This document shows positions 11,036-23,122 of a stretch of 64,000 nt of DNA, piece by piece. A program made the position numbers and the translations under genes. The notes beneath the pieces are model-generated. The model did no database searches and was not told where the DNA came from. It was given only the letters and a program-made list of their open reading frames with translations. Each line of letters opens with the position of its first letter. Position 1 is the first letter of the stretch. This DNA comes from Ovis canadensis (lineage: Eukaryota > Chordata > Mammalia > Artiodactyla > Bovidae), in contig NC_091260.1 in assembly GCF_042477335.2 (NCBI RefSeq), positions 53,029,001-53,093,000 of the forward strand. The letters are read 5' to 3'.

Positions 11036-11727
11036 AATCACCAACCACCGCCACCATTCTGGCAAATGGTCCCAAGCAATGGTTCCTGAGCAAGGAACCC
11101 TTTAACAGGATTCAGCACCAAATGCATATATTTGCTATGATTCTCCATTCCCACCAGGCTTGCAAAACTTGTGTTTCTTTGTAATGACTTGGTAAGGAAC
11201 TTGCCCCATGTGCATCTTTGGAAGAAGAATGGGTAACGTGTTAGGCTTAGCTTCTTTTGACTTTTCTGTTCCTTTAATACTTCAAAGTTTGCATAAAAAA
11301 TGCTTGTGAAACAAATACTCAAAATAGAAATAATTAAGAGCTAAAAAAAGAACCCTAAAAATGAAGTTTAGATATGAGTCCCTTTGACCAAATGTACACA
11401 AGTAGAAAAAGGCTGTGTTAACTCCTCCTTCAGGACTCATTGCTGCATGAGTGGATTTCTTTCATTAGCTGAGGTTCCTTTGAAGTTTCTGCCCCCAGTG
11501 AACTTTCATGTCTCCTCACTCAGGCAGGAAAGGATGTGGCCAGCGCAGAAACCAGGGTACAGGAATTTCAGCTTTGAGGGTGACATGGATAACTCTGGGT
11601 GAAACAGATAAGGTCTACAAACTGCCATCTCTAATCCCAATTCAGCACCTACCTCTCAAGGAATCTCAAAGACGGGTTAGAGATGGGAGCCCCTGAGGAC
11701 ATTTTTTCATTTACTGAATACTTGTGT
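11036..11727. other. SLC45A2: Intron 2 sequence without recognised feature
   Basis: No repeat or gene recognised apart from short A-rich runs near 11290-11360. Confidence 0.4.
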
Positions 11728-11935
11728 ATGTGCTTAATCACTCATCTGTGTCTGACTCTTTGCAACCTCATGGACCATAGCCTGCCAGGCTCCTCTGTCC
11801 ATGGAATTCTCCTGGCAAGAATACTGGAGTGGGTGACCATTCCCTTCTTCAGGGGATCTTCATAACCCAGGGATGGAACCTGGGTTTCCTGCAGTGCAGG
11901 TTAATTCTTCACCATCTGAGCCACGAGGGAATTGT
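11728..11935 (-). repeat. Bov-tA SINE
   Basis: Reverse complement copy, from gtgcttaatcactcatctgt to ccatctgagccacgaggga. Confidence 0.9.
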
Positions 11936-12189
11936 CTACCAGAAATCTCTTCCCCAGATACCAACTGGCTGGCTTGGTTTGCTTCCTCTCTTTGTTACAA
12001 TCTCTGGTCACATAGCCCCTCCTCAGTGATTCATGATTTCTTGATAATATATTATTTATTCATTTGTTTATTGTTTATTGTCTGCCTCTAGAGCTAACAT
12101 ATAAGCTATCTGAAGACAGGAATATTTCCTGTTTGTTCCAAAATCACTAGTGCTTAGAATAGTTCTGGAAATATGCTGAAAAAATATTG

Positions 12190-12284
12190 ATGAGACAAAT
12201 ATTCTATTTTAACATCCTCCTTTTACCTGTGAGGAAGCTGTGTTGCTGAGAGGTAAGTGACTAACTCAAGGTCACACAGCTGGA
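12190..12284 (+). repeat. MIR fragment cut by a Bov-tA
   Basis: The segment aactcaaggtcacacagctg is the MIR core; the SINE at 12285 begins directly after it. Confidence 0.6.
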
Positions 12285-12508
12285 TGTGTGTGCTAAGTCA
12301 CTTCAGTCATGTCCAACTCTTTTCGGTCCTATGGACCATAACCCACCAGGCTCCTCTGTCCATAGGGTTTTCCAGGCAAGAATACTATAGAGGGTTGCCA
12401 TGCACTTCTCCAGGGCGTCTTCCCAACCCATAGATCGAACCTGGGTCTCTTATGTCTCCAGCTTAGGCAGGCATGTTCTTTACCACTACCACCACCTGGG
12501 AATACAGC
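12285..12508 (-). repeat. Bov-tA SINE
   Basis: Reverse complement copy starting gtgtgctaagtcacttcagt; the tRNA-derived end is diverged (accactaccaccacctggga). Confidence 0.85.
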
Positions 12509-12567
12509 TAGTGGAAGATATTGAATCAATCTTTATGTCTGAAATGCAAGTGAATCCCCAACACAAG

Positions 12568-12772
12568 GGCTTCCCTCATAGCTCAGTTGGTAAAGAATCT
12601 GGCTGCAATGCAGGAGACCCGGGTTTGATCCCTGGGTAGGGAAGATCACCTGGAGAAGGAAATGGCAACCCACTCCAGTATTCTTGCCTGGAGAATCCCA
12701 TGGAGAGTGGAGCCTGGCAGGCATCAGTTCATGGGCTTGCAAAGAGTCAGATACAACTTAGCGACTAAACCA
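12568..12772 (+). repeat. Bov-tA SINE
   Basis: Head ggcttccctcatagctcagt, intact B box gggtttgatccc, full BovA body. Confidence 0.9.
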
Positions 12773-14243
12773 CCACCCCAACCCAAATGTAATTTAATTG
12801 TGTCTGTGTTGAGCCCCATTGGCCCAGGATGGTGAAAACTTAGTGTCAGTCCCTTCAGAATACTCTCCTACACTTTTCCCTGAGTCTGAATCTAAAAACT
12901 GGGAGCTTAGAGTGAAAAAGTTTCAGGCAGCAAGGATCTGGGTTTCAGCATCATGTGTCCTCATTGGCATTTACTGGGCTGTCCTGGGTCCCACGCTTCC
13001 CAGTTGTGAGGCTGAACTGGTCACAGTCGCATTCTCGCTCATCCTTGTCCACAGGACCCCTTCAGAATCCCCAGGATTCTCAGCTCCCCACCACCCGCAT
13101 TGGCATCCTGCTCTTCCAAGGCCTGAGGATGTGAGGTGGGCTCTGTGAGCTGCAAACTCTCCATGCTCTAGTTTCCTTGTCTCTAAAAGACAGGTGGAAA
13201 TTTAGTTGAGCCTTGTTATTCAGGGATTCCATATTTGTGAAGTCATCTGCTTACTAAAACTTACTGGTACCACCAAAATCAATACTTGTAGCTCATTCTC
13301 CAACATTTGAAAGCATCTGCAGAGTGGAGGAGGAAAAAAACCCCAATGTGACTCACCCAGTGTGCTTGCTCCCAGCTGTGGTTGAGCAAGGTGACACTCT
13401 GCCTTCTTGTTTTGATACTTACACTGTAAACAGATGTCCTTTTTTGTGATATATTTAGTGCCATTTTTTTTTCTTTTTTCTTGGTTATTTCGGTATATAA
13501 AGTGGCTCCAAATGTGGTGCTGAAAGCACTGCTCTGGGTACATAAGTGCAAGAATGTTGTGATGTGACTTCTGGAGAAAATATGTGTCCTAAGTGTTGTT
13601 CCGGTGTGAGTTACAGTGCCATTAGCCACAGGTGATTCAATGAGATATCTTTAAACAGAAATGCATGTAAAATAAGGTTCTGTGTTGTTCCACTGATGAA
13701 AACGAAGACTTGAGGCTCACAGGAACTTAACCCTCAGAGCAGAAGTTTACTATTCACCAATTCAGGGTTTTTGGAAACTTTCTGGAACGTAACTACTGCT
13801 AATAGTCAGATGTAGCAGTAGTAACTTCTTCAAAGGGTTGTTGTGAGGACTGAGTGAGTTGTAAACATCCAAGCACCTAGAACAGAGCCTGACACTAGGG
13901 CTCATCTATCTCCACCCACTGCAAAGCCCTTGCTCCCTTGAAGTCTGAATGTCCCCCTGGGGTCTTCCTAGGAAATAAAGTGTTGATCCCTTCTGCTTTT
14001 GGGTTCTCCAAGCCATCTGGGAGGTTCTGCTCCCCATCCCCCATCCTCCCATCCCAGCAAGGTCCAGGGATCGAGGAGCAGAACCACTACAGCTTTAGGG
14101 ACACACCAAGTCACCCTTCGTGAATGCTTTGCCTACCCTGGGAAGCCTTGTTCTTAAATCACTTTTTTTTTTTTTTTTAACTGAATCTGTTGTAGTAAAA
14201 AGGAGAATAGAGGAGTGAGTTTTTCCTCTTTTCCTTTCCTGAG
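12773..14243. other. SLC45A2: Intron 2 sequence, one MIR-like patch
   Basis: No gene. The patch 13838-13905 (tgttgtgaggactgagtgag) resembles MIR. A poly-T run is at 14161-14178. Confidence 0.4.
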
Positions 14244-14434
14244 AAAGTGAAGTTGCTCAGTCGTGTCCAACTCTTTGCAACCCCATGGACTCCATCCATG
14301 GGATTTTCCAGATAAGAGTACTGGAATGGGTTGCATTTCCTTCTTCAGGGTTTCTACCCGACCTAGGGATCAAACCCGGGGCTCTTGCATTGTAGGCAGA
14401 TGCTTTACTGTCTGAGCCACCAGGAAGTCCAGTG
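14244..14434 (-). repeat. Bov-tA SINE
   Basis: From gagaaagtgaagttgctcag to gagccaccaggaagtcc. Confidence 0.9.
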
Positions 14435-14449
14435 AAGAAGATGAAAGAG

Positions 14450-14925
14450 AATAGTGAGCAGGCCTGAACATTCCGAACTGTTCCTAACTCTGCATGTCTA
14501 TAATTTAAGATTGCTTTTCTGCCCCCTAACTCTGCAGGAGCTACATTTCACACCAATTTTACCTTTGACTTTATGCTAAATACATCCTGCATCTAGTTTT
14601 TACCCTTATAACACCCTTCCCTTTGTAGTTACATATCAGAGCCCCCAAAATGCCAGACCCAATTACTGGGTTACTGACACCAGACTCTGACTGTCTTTGA
14701 AACAGTGCAAAGATCCTAACACCTTTGTTCCTCATCCCTGACTCCTGACTAAGCCCCTAGACTCCCATGGAGAGGGAGCAATCTTCTTGAGGCATGGGCC
14801 TATTGTCTTTCCCTCTCTGCCGGCTGATAATTAAAGCCACCTCCCTGTTTACGCCATACTTGGTGTCTGTATTTTTTATTTAGCTCCAGTGGGCTAAGAG
14901 AGCCAAGGTTTTGGCCAGCAACAAA
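14450..14925 (+). mobile_element. Probable endogenous retrovirus LTR fragment (fossil)
   Basis: The stretch ending near 14925 has the layout of a ruminant ERV LTR 3' half (ctgccggctgataattaaag followed by ggtgtctgtattttttattt and a GT-rich end). No internal coding region was seen next to it, so it is probably a solo or partial LTR. Family assignment is uncertain. Confidence 0.45.
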
Positions 14926-15707
14926 TCTACCATCAGTGCCTTTGGAGCCTAAGGGCTTCTGAAACTCAGAAGCAAGGAGACACGTTCTTGTTTCTCTGCT
15001 TTCTACTTTCATGTTCTTCCCCAAAAGCAATGAGCCTGGCTCAGTTTGAACATGAAGGAAGGGCCCAGGGAAATACCAGGGTAGTTGTGGGTGGACGGAA
15101 GCCATGGTCAGCACTTTAAATATATTTTCTCACATCTCTTAGGAGATGAGTTGCCTCGCAAATCTCAAGAAATGTCAGGTCTTGGATACTCAGTCTCTAA
15201 AGGGAAGTCATGTCTGCCTGGTTCATTGCTGTGTCTGCAGTGCCCAGCGCAGTTCTTGGTGAGAGTGGGTGTTCCATCCATTTCTATTGATTTAAAAAAT
15301 ATCTCTCATACACACTCACACACACACACACACTCCTAGTAGCTGGTACTTATATTAACTCTCTGGGATTTTGTGTGTATGTGTGTGTGTCTGGTGTAGG
15401 TAGGAACTAATCATACCTTCAATGCTATTTTCTCAACACACAGAAAAGAATCAGGACTCTTCCATGAACCTTCCAGGAATGCAGGATCTTTCATCTGTCC
15501 CCTTGCTGAGACACTGAAGCCGGCAGCACACCGATAACTCTCTCCCCTCGAGCTCTTTCCCCATTGCTGTTGAGGTTGTTTAGCCACATGGCTGAAGCAG
15601 GGAAACAATTACAGATGCGTGGTGGGTGCAGAGTTTGACTCAGACAGACTCTCTTTAGATCCCTTGGTCCTGAAACTCTCCCAGTTTCCCATTTTACCTA
15701 TTACATG
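14926..15707. other. SLC45A2: Intron 2 sequence with CA and GT runs
   Basis: No gene. A (CA)n run lies at 15306-15333 and a (GT)n run at 15373-15391. Confidence 0.5.
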
Positions 15708-15916
15708 TTGTGTTAGTCACCTAGTCGTATCCGACTCTCTGTGACATTGTGGATTGATTGTAGCCTGCCAGGCTTCTCTGTCTGTGGAATTCTCTAGGCA
15801 AGAATACCGGAATGGGTTGCCATTCCCTTCTCCATGGATCTTCCTGACCAGGGATTGAACCTGGGCCTCCCGCATTGCAGGCAGATTCTTTACCATCTGA
15901 GCCACCAGGGATGCCC
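15708..15916 (-). repeat. Bov-tA SINE
   Basis: From gttgtgttagtcacctagtc to gagccaccagggatgccc. Confidence 0.9.
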
Positions 15917-16485
15917 TTTACTTAATATACTTGCAGACTACAGAAAGAAATAATACATATATCCATATGCTTGGACTTCTTCCAGGAGGAGCCATTGTTT
16001 AAGCTATATCATTAGTTATGAAATACACTGCTGAGCCATTCATTCCAGGGAGTTGGCTCTGCTGTGAGTTTGACATCACAGCCTCGCTCTGTCAGGCTAG
16101 GACAAGAGTCAGCTCAACCCTTCTTTTTGCAGAGGCTGGTTATCTAATGTGGTGGCAGATGCCCTTGAGATGTTCCAGCTTATCATCTGGCCAATAGCCT
16201 GGGGACTGACTCCAAGAGCCCCAGGAAGGCTGACGTTGGCAGTAGAGATAAATGTAATCTTGATGTAAACAAGAGTTACATGTTGATATTAGCCTGTGTT
16301 GAAACTTTGATAACTAGGCTTTGTTTAGGAGACTATTTTGAAGGTAAAATTCTTAGTTTAGGTGGAAGATGTTAAAAGGAAAGCATTCAGTAAATTCCTA
16401 TAGCCCTCTGCTGGGCCTCATCAGATCTGAAGGTGTGAATAGATGAATGTTTCCATCCAGAGTTTTAAGATGCTGCCTAGTAGAA
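15917..16485. other. SLC45A2: Intron 2 sequence without recognised feature
   Basis: No gene or repeat family recognised. Confidence 0.35.
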
Positions 16486-16600
16486 ATGGCATCCCACTTC
16501 AGTATTCTTGCCTGGAGAGTCCCATGGATAGAGGAGCCTGGTGGGCTACAGTCCATAGGGTTGCAAAGAGTTGGACACTGCTAAAGCAACTTAGCATTCA
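16486..16600 (+). repeat. BovA SINE body without tRNA head
   Basis: Starts gaaatggcatcccacttcag and ends with the diverged tail gctaaagcaacttagca. Confidence 0.8.
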
Positions 16601-16830
16601 GCATGGCCCCACTATTCATCAAGGCATACTGTTACAACTTTTAGCTGTGTCCCACAGTAGTGCTGAGACAAATGAATTAGTTTTGCTTGTTTTGTTTGTT
16701 CCCCTTGCCTGAGAAAAGAAAGGATTGGAAAAGTTTTTAAGATACGTGTAGCATGTTTTACTTAACTGATTAGTGGAGGAACTGATTGGGAGGACAAAGA
16801 ACAGTTTCCCCAAGTTCTTTCAGGATAAAT

Positions 16831-16872
16831 TGTGTGTGTGTGTATGTGTGTGTATGTATGTGTGTGTGTATT
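16831..16872. repeat. (TG)n/(TATG)n microsatellite
   Basis: Imperfect TG run broken by TATG units. Confidence 0.85.
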
Positions 16873-17254
16873 TAGCAAAAGAAAAAAAAAAGCTAGATTA
16901 GATACAAATCTGATTAACATTCTACAAGGTAATATAATTGTAGCTCCTCTGTAATAGTCCTACCAGGTTTTGAAAATATGGTTACAAACCTTATTAAAGT
17001 CTGCAAATTATCCTTATTTTTACAGGATTATAATCATTGTGCTTTATCAGTTGTAGCTTGTTGGTCAGTGACAACAAAGTCTCATTCCCAAGAATATCAG
17101 ATGAGGGTGCTGCAGGTTGCTTAGAAATTGCTGTATCCCCTGAGTGCTCAAAAAGTGATATTTGGACTAACAGGGGTGGATTGTCACTGGTGAGCTTGAA
17201 AGGAATGCAGAGCCTTGGGTTCTACTGCCATCTTTAAAATCAGAAATTATGTTA
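16873..17254. other. SLC45A2: Intron 2 sequence without recognised feature
   Basis: AT-rich stretch between the TG microsatellite and a Bov-tA; no gene or repeat family recognised. Confidence 0.35.
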
Positions 17255-17462
17255 TAGACTTCCCTGGTGGCTCAGATGGTAAAGTGTCTGCCTATAATTT
17301 GGGAGACCTTGGTTCAATCCCTGTGTTGGGAAGATCTCCTGGAGAAGGAAACGGCAACCCACTCCAGTATTCTTGCCTGGAAAATCCTATGGACAGAGGA
17401 ACCTGGTAGGTCCACGGGGTCACAAAGAGCGGGACACAACTGAGCGACTACACTTCACTTCA
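17255..17462 (+). repeat. Bov-tA SINE
   Basis: Head acttccctggtggctcagat, B box ggttcaatccc, tail cgactacacttcacttcac. Confidence 0.9.
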
Positions 17463-17522
17463 CATGCTATAGATTGAATGTTTGTGTCCCCCTCAGAAAT
17501 CCATGCCTAATGTGATGCTGTT

Positions 17523-20500
17523 GAACACAGAGTGCCTGATGAACTATGGATGGAGGTTCATGACATTGTACAGGAGACAGGAAACAAGACCATCCCCAAG
17601 AAAAGGAAATGCATAAAAGCAAAATGACTGCCTGAGGAGGTCTTACAAATAGCTGTGAAAAGAAGAGAAGCCAAAAGCAAAGGAGAAAAGGAAAGATATA
17701 CTCACTTGGATGCAGAGTTCCAAAGAGTAGCAAGGAGAGAAAAGAAAGCCTTCCTCAGCAATCAGTGCAAAGAAATAGAGGAAAACAATAGAATGGAAAA
17801 GACTAGAGATCTCTTCAAGAAAATTAGAGATACCAAGGGAACATTTCATTCAAAGATGGGCTCAAAAAAGGACAGAAATGGTATGACTGTAACAGAAGCA
17901 GAAGATATTAAGAGAGGGGGCAAGAATACACAGAAGAACTGTACAAAAAAGATCAACATGACCCAGATAATCATGATGGTGTGATCACTCACCTAGAGCC
18001 AGACATCCTGGAATGTGAAGTCAAATGGGCCTTAGGAAGCATCACTACAAACAAAGCTAGTGGAAGTGATGGAATTCCAGTTGAGCTATATCAAATCCTG
18101 AAAGATGATGCTGTGGAAGTGCCGCACTCAATATGCCAGCAAATTTGGAAAACTCAGCAGTGGCCACAGGACTGGAAAAGGTCAGTTTTCATTCCAATCC
18201 CAAAGAAAGGCAATGCCAAAGAATGCTCAAACTATCACACAATTGCACTCATCTCACATGCTAGTAAAGTAATGCTCAAAATTCTCCAAGCCAAGCTTCA
18301 GCAGTTCATGAACCACGAACTTCCAGATGTTCAAGCTGGTTTTAGAAAAGAAGGAGGAACCAGAGATCAAATTGCCAACATCCGCTGGATCATGGAAAAA
18401 GCAAGAGAGTTCCAGAAACACACCTATTTCTGCTTTATTGACTATGCCAAAGACTTTGACTGGGTGGATCACAGTAAACTGTGGAAAATTCTGAAAGAGA
18501 TGGGAATACCAGACCACCTGACCTGCCTCTTGAGAAACCTGTATGCAGGTCAGGAAGCAACAGAACTGGCCATGTAACCACAGTTCAGTTCAGTCGCTCA
18601 GTCATGTCCGACTCTTTGCGACCCCATGAATTGCAGCACGCCAGGCCTCCCTCTCCATCACAAACTCCCAGAGTTCACTCAGACTCAACGTCCATCGAGT
18701 CAGTGATGCCATCCAGCCATCTCATCCTCTGTCATCCCCTTCTCCTCCTGACCCCAATCCCTCCCAGCATCAGAGTTTTTTCTAATGAGTCAGCTCTTCG
18801 CATGAGGTGGCCAAGTACTGGAGTTTCAGCTTTAGCATCATTCCTTCCAAAGAAATCCCAGGACTGATCTCCTTTAGGATGGACTGGTTGGATCTCCTTG
18901 CAGTTCAAGGGACTCTCAAGAGTCTTCTCCAACACCACAGTTCAAGAGCATCAATTCTTCAGCCCTCAGCTTTCTTCACAGTCCAACTCTCACATCCATA
19001 CATGACCAGTGGAAAAACCATAGCCTTGACTAGATGGACCTTTGTTGGCAAAGAAATGTCTCTGCTGTTTAATATACTATCTAGGTTGGTCATAACTTTC
19101 CTTCCAAGGAGTAAGCATCTTTTAATTTCATGGCTGCAGTCACCACCTGCAGTGATTTTGGAGCCCCCCAAAATAAAGTCTGACACTGTTTCCACTGTTT
19201 CCGCATCTATTTCCCATGAAGTGATGGAACCAGATGCCATGGTCTTAGTTTTCTGAATGTTGAGCTTTAAGCTAACTTTTTCACTCTCCTCTTTCACTTT
19301 CATCAAGAGGCTTTTTAGTTCCTCTTCATTCTCTGCCATAAGGGTGGTATCATCTGCATATCTGAGGTTATTGATATTTCTCCCGGCAATCTTGATTCCA
19401 GCTTGTGCTTCTTCCAGTCCAGTGTTTCTCATGATGTACTCTGCATAGAAGTTCAATAAGCAGGGTGACAATATACAGCCTTGATGTACTCCTTTTCCTA
19501 TTTGGAACCAGTCTGTTGTTCCATGTCCTCTTTTAACTGTTGCTTCCTGACCTGCATATAAGTTTCTCAAGAGGCAGGTCAGGTGGTCTGGTATTTCCAT
19601 CTCTTTCAGAATTTTCCACAGTTTATTGTGATCCACACAGTCAAAGGCTTTGGCATAATCAATAAAGCTGGTTCCAAATAGGAAAAGGAATACATCAAGG
19701 CTGTATATTGTCATCCTGCTTATCTAACTTATATGCAGAGTACATCATGAGAAAAGCTGGACTGGATGAAGCACAGGCTGGAATCAAGATTGCCAGGAGA
19801 AATATCAATAACCTCAGATATGCAGATGACACCACCCTTATGGCAGAAAGTGAAGAGGAACCAAAGAGCCTCTTAATGAAAGTGAATGAGGAGAGTGAAA
19901 AAGTCGGCTTAAAGCTCAACATTCAGAAAACTAAGATCATTGTAACTGGTCCCATCACTTCATGGGAAATAGATGCGGAAACAGTGGAAACAGTGTCAAA
20001 CTTTATTTTTTGGGGCTCCAAAATCACTGCAGATGGTGACTGCAGCCATGAAATTAAAAGACGCTTACTCCATGGAAGGAAAGTTATGATCAACCTAGAC
20101 AGCATATTAAAAAGGAGAGACATTACTTTGTCAACCAAGGTCTGTCTAGTCAAGGCTATGGTTTTTCCAGTAGTCATGCATGAATGTGAGAGATGGACTA
20201 TAAAGAAAGCTGAGCATAGAAGAATTGATGCTCTTGAACTGTGGTGTTGGAGAAGACTCTTGAGAGTCCCTTGGACTGCAAGGAGATCCAACCAGTCCAT
20301 CCTAAAGGAGATCAGTCCTGGGTGTTTATTGGAGGGACTGATGTTGCAGCTGAAACTCTAATACTTTGGCCACCTTATGCAAAGAGCTGACTCATTTGAA
20401 AAGACCCTGATGCTGGGAAAGATTAAGGGTGGGAAGAGAAGGGGATGATAGAGGATGAGATGGTTGGATGGTATCACTGACTCAATGGACATGAGTTTGA

Positions 20501-20604
20501 GTGGACTCCAGGAGTTGGTGTTGGACAGGGAGGCCTGGCTTGCTGTGCTTCATGGGATCGCAAAGAGTCAGACATGACTGAGTGACTAAACTGAACTGAA
20601 CTGC
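17523..20604 (+). repeat. BovB LINE, plus strand, itself interrupted
   Basis: The left part, 17523-18580, encodes remnants of the BovB ORF from KRREAKSKGEKERYTHLDAE to FIDYAKDFDWVDHSKLW and LYAGQEAT. The right part, 19668-20604, resumes at FQIGKGV and carries the RT motif YADDT (near 19819). Flanks show a near-perfect 13-base duplication (atgtgatgctgtt at 17510-17522, atgtgaggctgtt at 20605-20617). The 5' end is truncated, and the ORF has decayed. Confidence 0.9.
18581..19667 (-). repeat. BovB LINE, minus strand, nested in BovB
   Basis: Starts with the complement of the 3' tail (cagttcagttcagtcgctca) and ends, 5'-truncated, at the FIDYAKAFDCVDHNKLW coding region. The minus-strand frame from about 19670 to 18960 is still open over RT motifs including LRYADDTTLM, so this is a rather young copy. 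With the right part of the host BovB it makes a long inverted repeat. Confidence 0.9.
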
Positions 20605-20900
20605 ATGTGAGGCTGTTAGAAGATGGAGCCTTTAGAAGATGATTAGGTCATGAAGGCTCATGAACAGAGTTAGTGCTCTTAGAAAAGTCACCCAAACCAG
20701 TTCCTTTGCCACTTATGCCAAGTGAGGTGACAGTTAGAAGATGGCTATCAATGAGGAAGTAGGTCCTCACCAGACCACATCTGCTGGCCCCTTGATCTTG
20801 GACTCCCCAGCCTCCAGAACTGTGAGAAGTAAGTGTCTGGTATTTATAAGTCACAAAGTTTATGGTATATTTGTTATAGCAGCTGGAAGAGACTAAGACG

Positions 20901-21242
20901 ACCCGTATTGTAACAAGGCATCATGTGATTCATGTGCACATTAACGTTTAAGAAGCCCTGCTTAAAAGCAAAAAGAAGCCCTGCTTTATAATGAGATTTT
21001 TAAGAAACAAGGCCCTTTAAATAGTTTTTGCTCTTTCCAGATTTGAGATACTTATTTTTTCCACAACACTTGCCATAGGCCACATTAGGGCAGTGGTAAG
21101 CCCAAGTCTTAGTCCTCAGAGTGATCTCCCAATTCTAGTCACTGGACCGAGATTGACTAAGTCCTTTTGGCCAGCTCCAAGCAGCTGTCAGCTTCTCCTG
21201 CCTCTGGGCGAGGCTTTGGGATTAGGGTTTCTGTAGGAAGTC
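20901..21242. other. SLC45A2: Intron 2 sequence, small hAT-like patch
   Basis: The piece at 20918-20960 (catgtgcacattaacgttta) resembles the end of a MER20-type element; the rest is not recognised. Confidence 0.35.
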
Positions 21243-21965
21243 AGTGAAAGAGGAGAGTGAAAAAGTTGGCTTAAAGCTCAATATTCAGAAAACTAAGATC
21301 ATGGCTCTGGTCTCATCACTTCATGGGAAATAGATGGGGAAACAGTGGAAACAGTGTCAGACTTTATTTTGGGGGGCTCCAAAATCACTGTAGATGGTGA
21401 TTGCAGCCATGAAATTAAAACACGCTTATTCCTTGGAAGGAAAGTTATGACCAACCTAGATGGCATATTCAAAAGCAGAGATATTACTTTGTCAACAAAG
21501 GTCCATCTAGTCAAGGCTATGGTTTTTCCAGTGGTCATGTATGGATGTGAGAGTTGGACTGTGAAGAAGGCTGAGCAACAAAGAATTGATGCTTTTGAAC
21601 TGTGGTGTTGGAGAAGACTCTTTGAGAGTCCCTTGGACTGCAAGGAGATCCAACCAGCCCATTCTAAAGGAGATCAGCCCTGGGATTTCTTTGGAAGGAA
21701 TGATGCTAAAGCTGAAACTCCAGTATTTTGGCCACCTCATGTGAAGAGTTGACGCATTGGAAAAGACTCTGATGCTGGGAGGGATTGGGGGCAGGAGGAG
21801 AAGGGGCCGACAGAGGATGAGATGGCTGGATGGCATCACTAACTCGATGGACGTGAGTCTGAGTGAACTCCAGGAGTTTGTGATGGAGAGGGAGGCCTGG
21901 CGTGCTGCAATTCATGGGGTCGCAAAGAGTTGGACACGACTGAGCGACTGAACTGAACTGAACTG
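21243..21965 (+). repeat. BovB LINE 3' part
   Basis: 5'-truncated copy ending in ACTGAACTGAACTG, flanked by the exact 8-base duplication aggaagtc (21235-21242 and 21966-21973). Coding remnants run ETVSDFILGGSKITVDGDC to VMYGCESWTVKKAEQQ. Confidence 0.92.
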
Positions 21966-22001
21966 AGGAAGTCGTTAGCACACTCAATTTGAAACCTGGT
22001 T

Positions 22002-22195
22002 TCCTGGTGGCTCCGATGGTAAAGAATCGACCTGCAATGCGGGAGACCTGGGTTCAATCCCTGGGTCAGGAAGATCCCCTGGAGGAGGGCATGGTTACCC
22101 ACTCCAGTATTCTTGTCTGGAGAATCCCATGGACAGAGGAGTCTGGTGAGCTACCGACCACCGGGTCGCAAAGAGTCGGACACGACTGAGAGCAC
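22002..22195 (+). repeat. Bov-tA SINE
   Basis: Head tttcctggtggctccgatgg, tail cgcaaagagtcggacacga. Confidence 0.9.
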
Positions 22196-23120
22196 TTCCT
22201 GCTTCCTTCCTTCTGCTGCTATCTGTGCTGTTGCTTTACATGTATTTTCAGGTTAACCCTCATGAGACCCATATAAGGAGGCATCGCTACACCTACTTTC
22301 AGAGAAGTACCCAAGGTCACATGGTTAGAAAACACACAGGTGGGAACTGGAATCAGCATAATTATCAATCCTCCCTTCCATGTGGTCTCCTGTCAGCCAC
22401 CGTAGCCTGCAGTTCTCTTATCTAATTCAACTAGACCAGCTGCAAACATCCTTCCACCTCTAAAATCTGTGGATTCCTTGATTTAGTGAACTCTTAGGAG
22501 CTTCGTTGCTAATTAAGAATTCTATAATAATTAGCAATAATAAACTCATCAAAGCTCCTCTATTCTGTTTGAATATCTAGCTCACAGTTCTAGCATTATT
22601 TGTTACAGTTTTTATTTTTTTAAGTAGCTGTTTGTTTATCTGCTTCTTCTCCTTGGAACTATCTTCTGGGGAGGAGGGGATGGGGGTGTTGTGTCTTATT
22701 TCTGTTTATATCCCCAGAAGCTAGTAGAGGTTTTCTACATAAATTTAATACTTGAATATTTATTGAAGTACATGACATGGGTAGACACAAAACTAGACTA
22801 GGAAACCCTCCAATTGTAGCACTCAAGTGTTCAAGTCAATATCTAATATAATCCACCATTATGATTGTATCTATATATTTATATTCATAAAATAAAACCA
22901 ACATTCTATTTGCACAGTGGAAGGTTTATTTCACACAGCAGTTCTTTCAAATGGACAGGGGTCCTCTGCTCTGTATTTCCTCTGCTCAGTGAAATAGTAA
23001 ATTTGAAGAAAAGAGGCATACATGATAGGAGAACTTAATGGCAGTATAACAACCACTGATCTAGTCACAAATGGTAGTTTTGAGAAAAGAATGTATAAGT
23101 TTTGCATTAGGGTCAGTTAA
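22196..23120. other. SLC45A2: Intron 2 sequence without recognised feature
   Basis: AT-rich with no gene. Nothing beyond short T-runs. Confidence 0.35.
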
Positions 23121-23122
23121 GA

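Larger units (their letters stand above)
17465..20900 (+). mobile_element. MLT1 (ERVL-MaLR) solo LTR split by BovB (fossil)
   Basis: The left piece 17465-17522 starts tgctatagattgaatgtttg; the right piece 20605-20900 holds ccagcctccagaactgtgag and ends gactaagac. Together they look like one MLT1 LTR, an element from early placental evolution, split by a 3.1-kb BovB. No internal region is present. Confidence 0.75.

Noticed and set aside
18959-19714. 251-codon minus-strand frame that could be taken for a gene
   Set aside because: It is the reverse transcriptase part of a BovB LINE (LRYADDTTLM), not a host gene.
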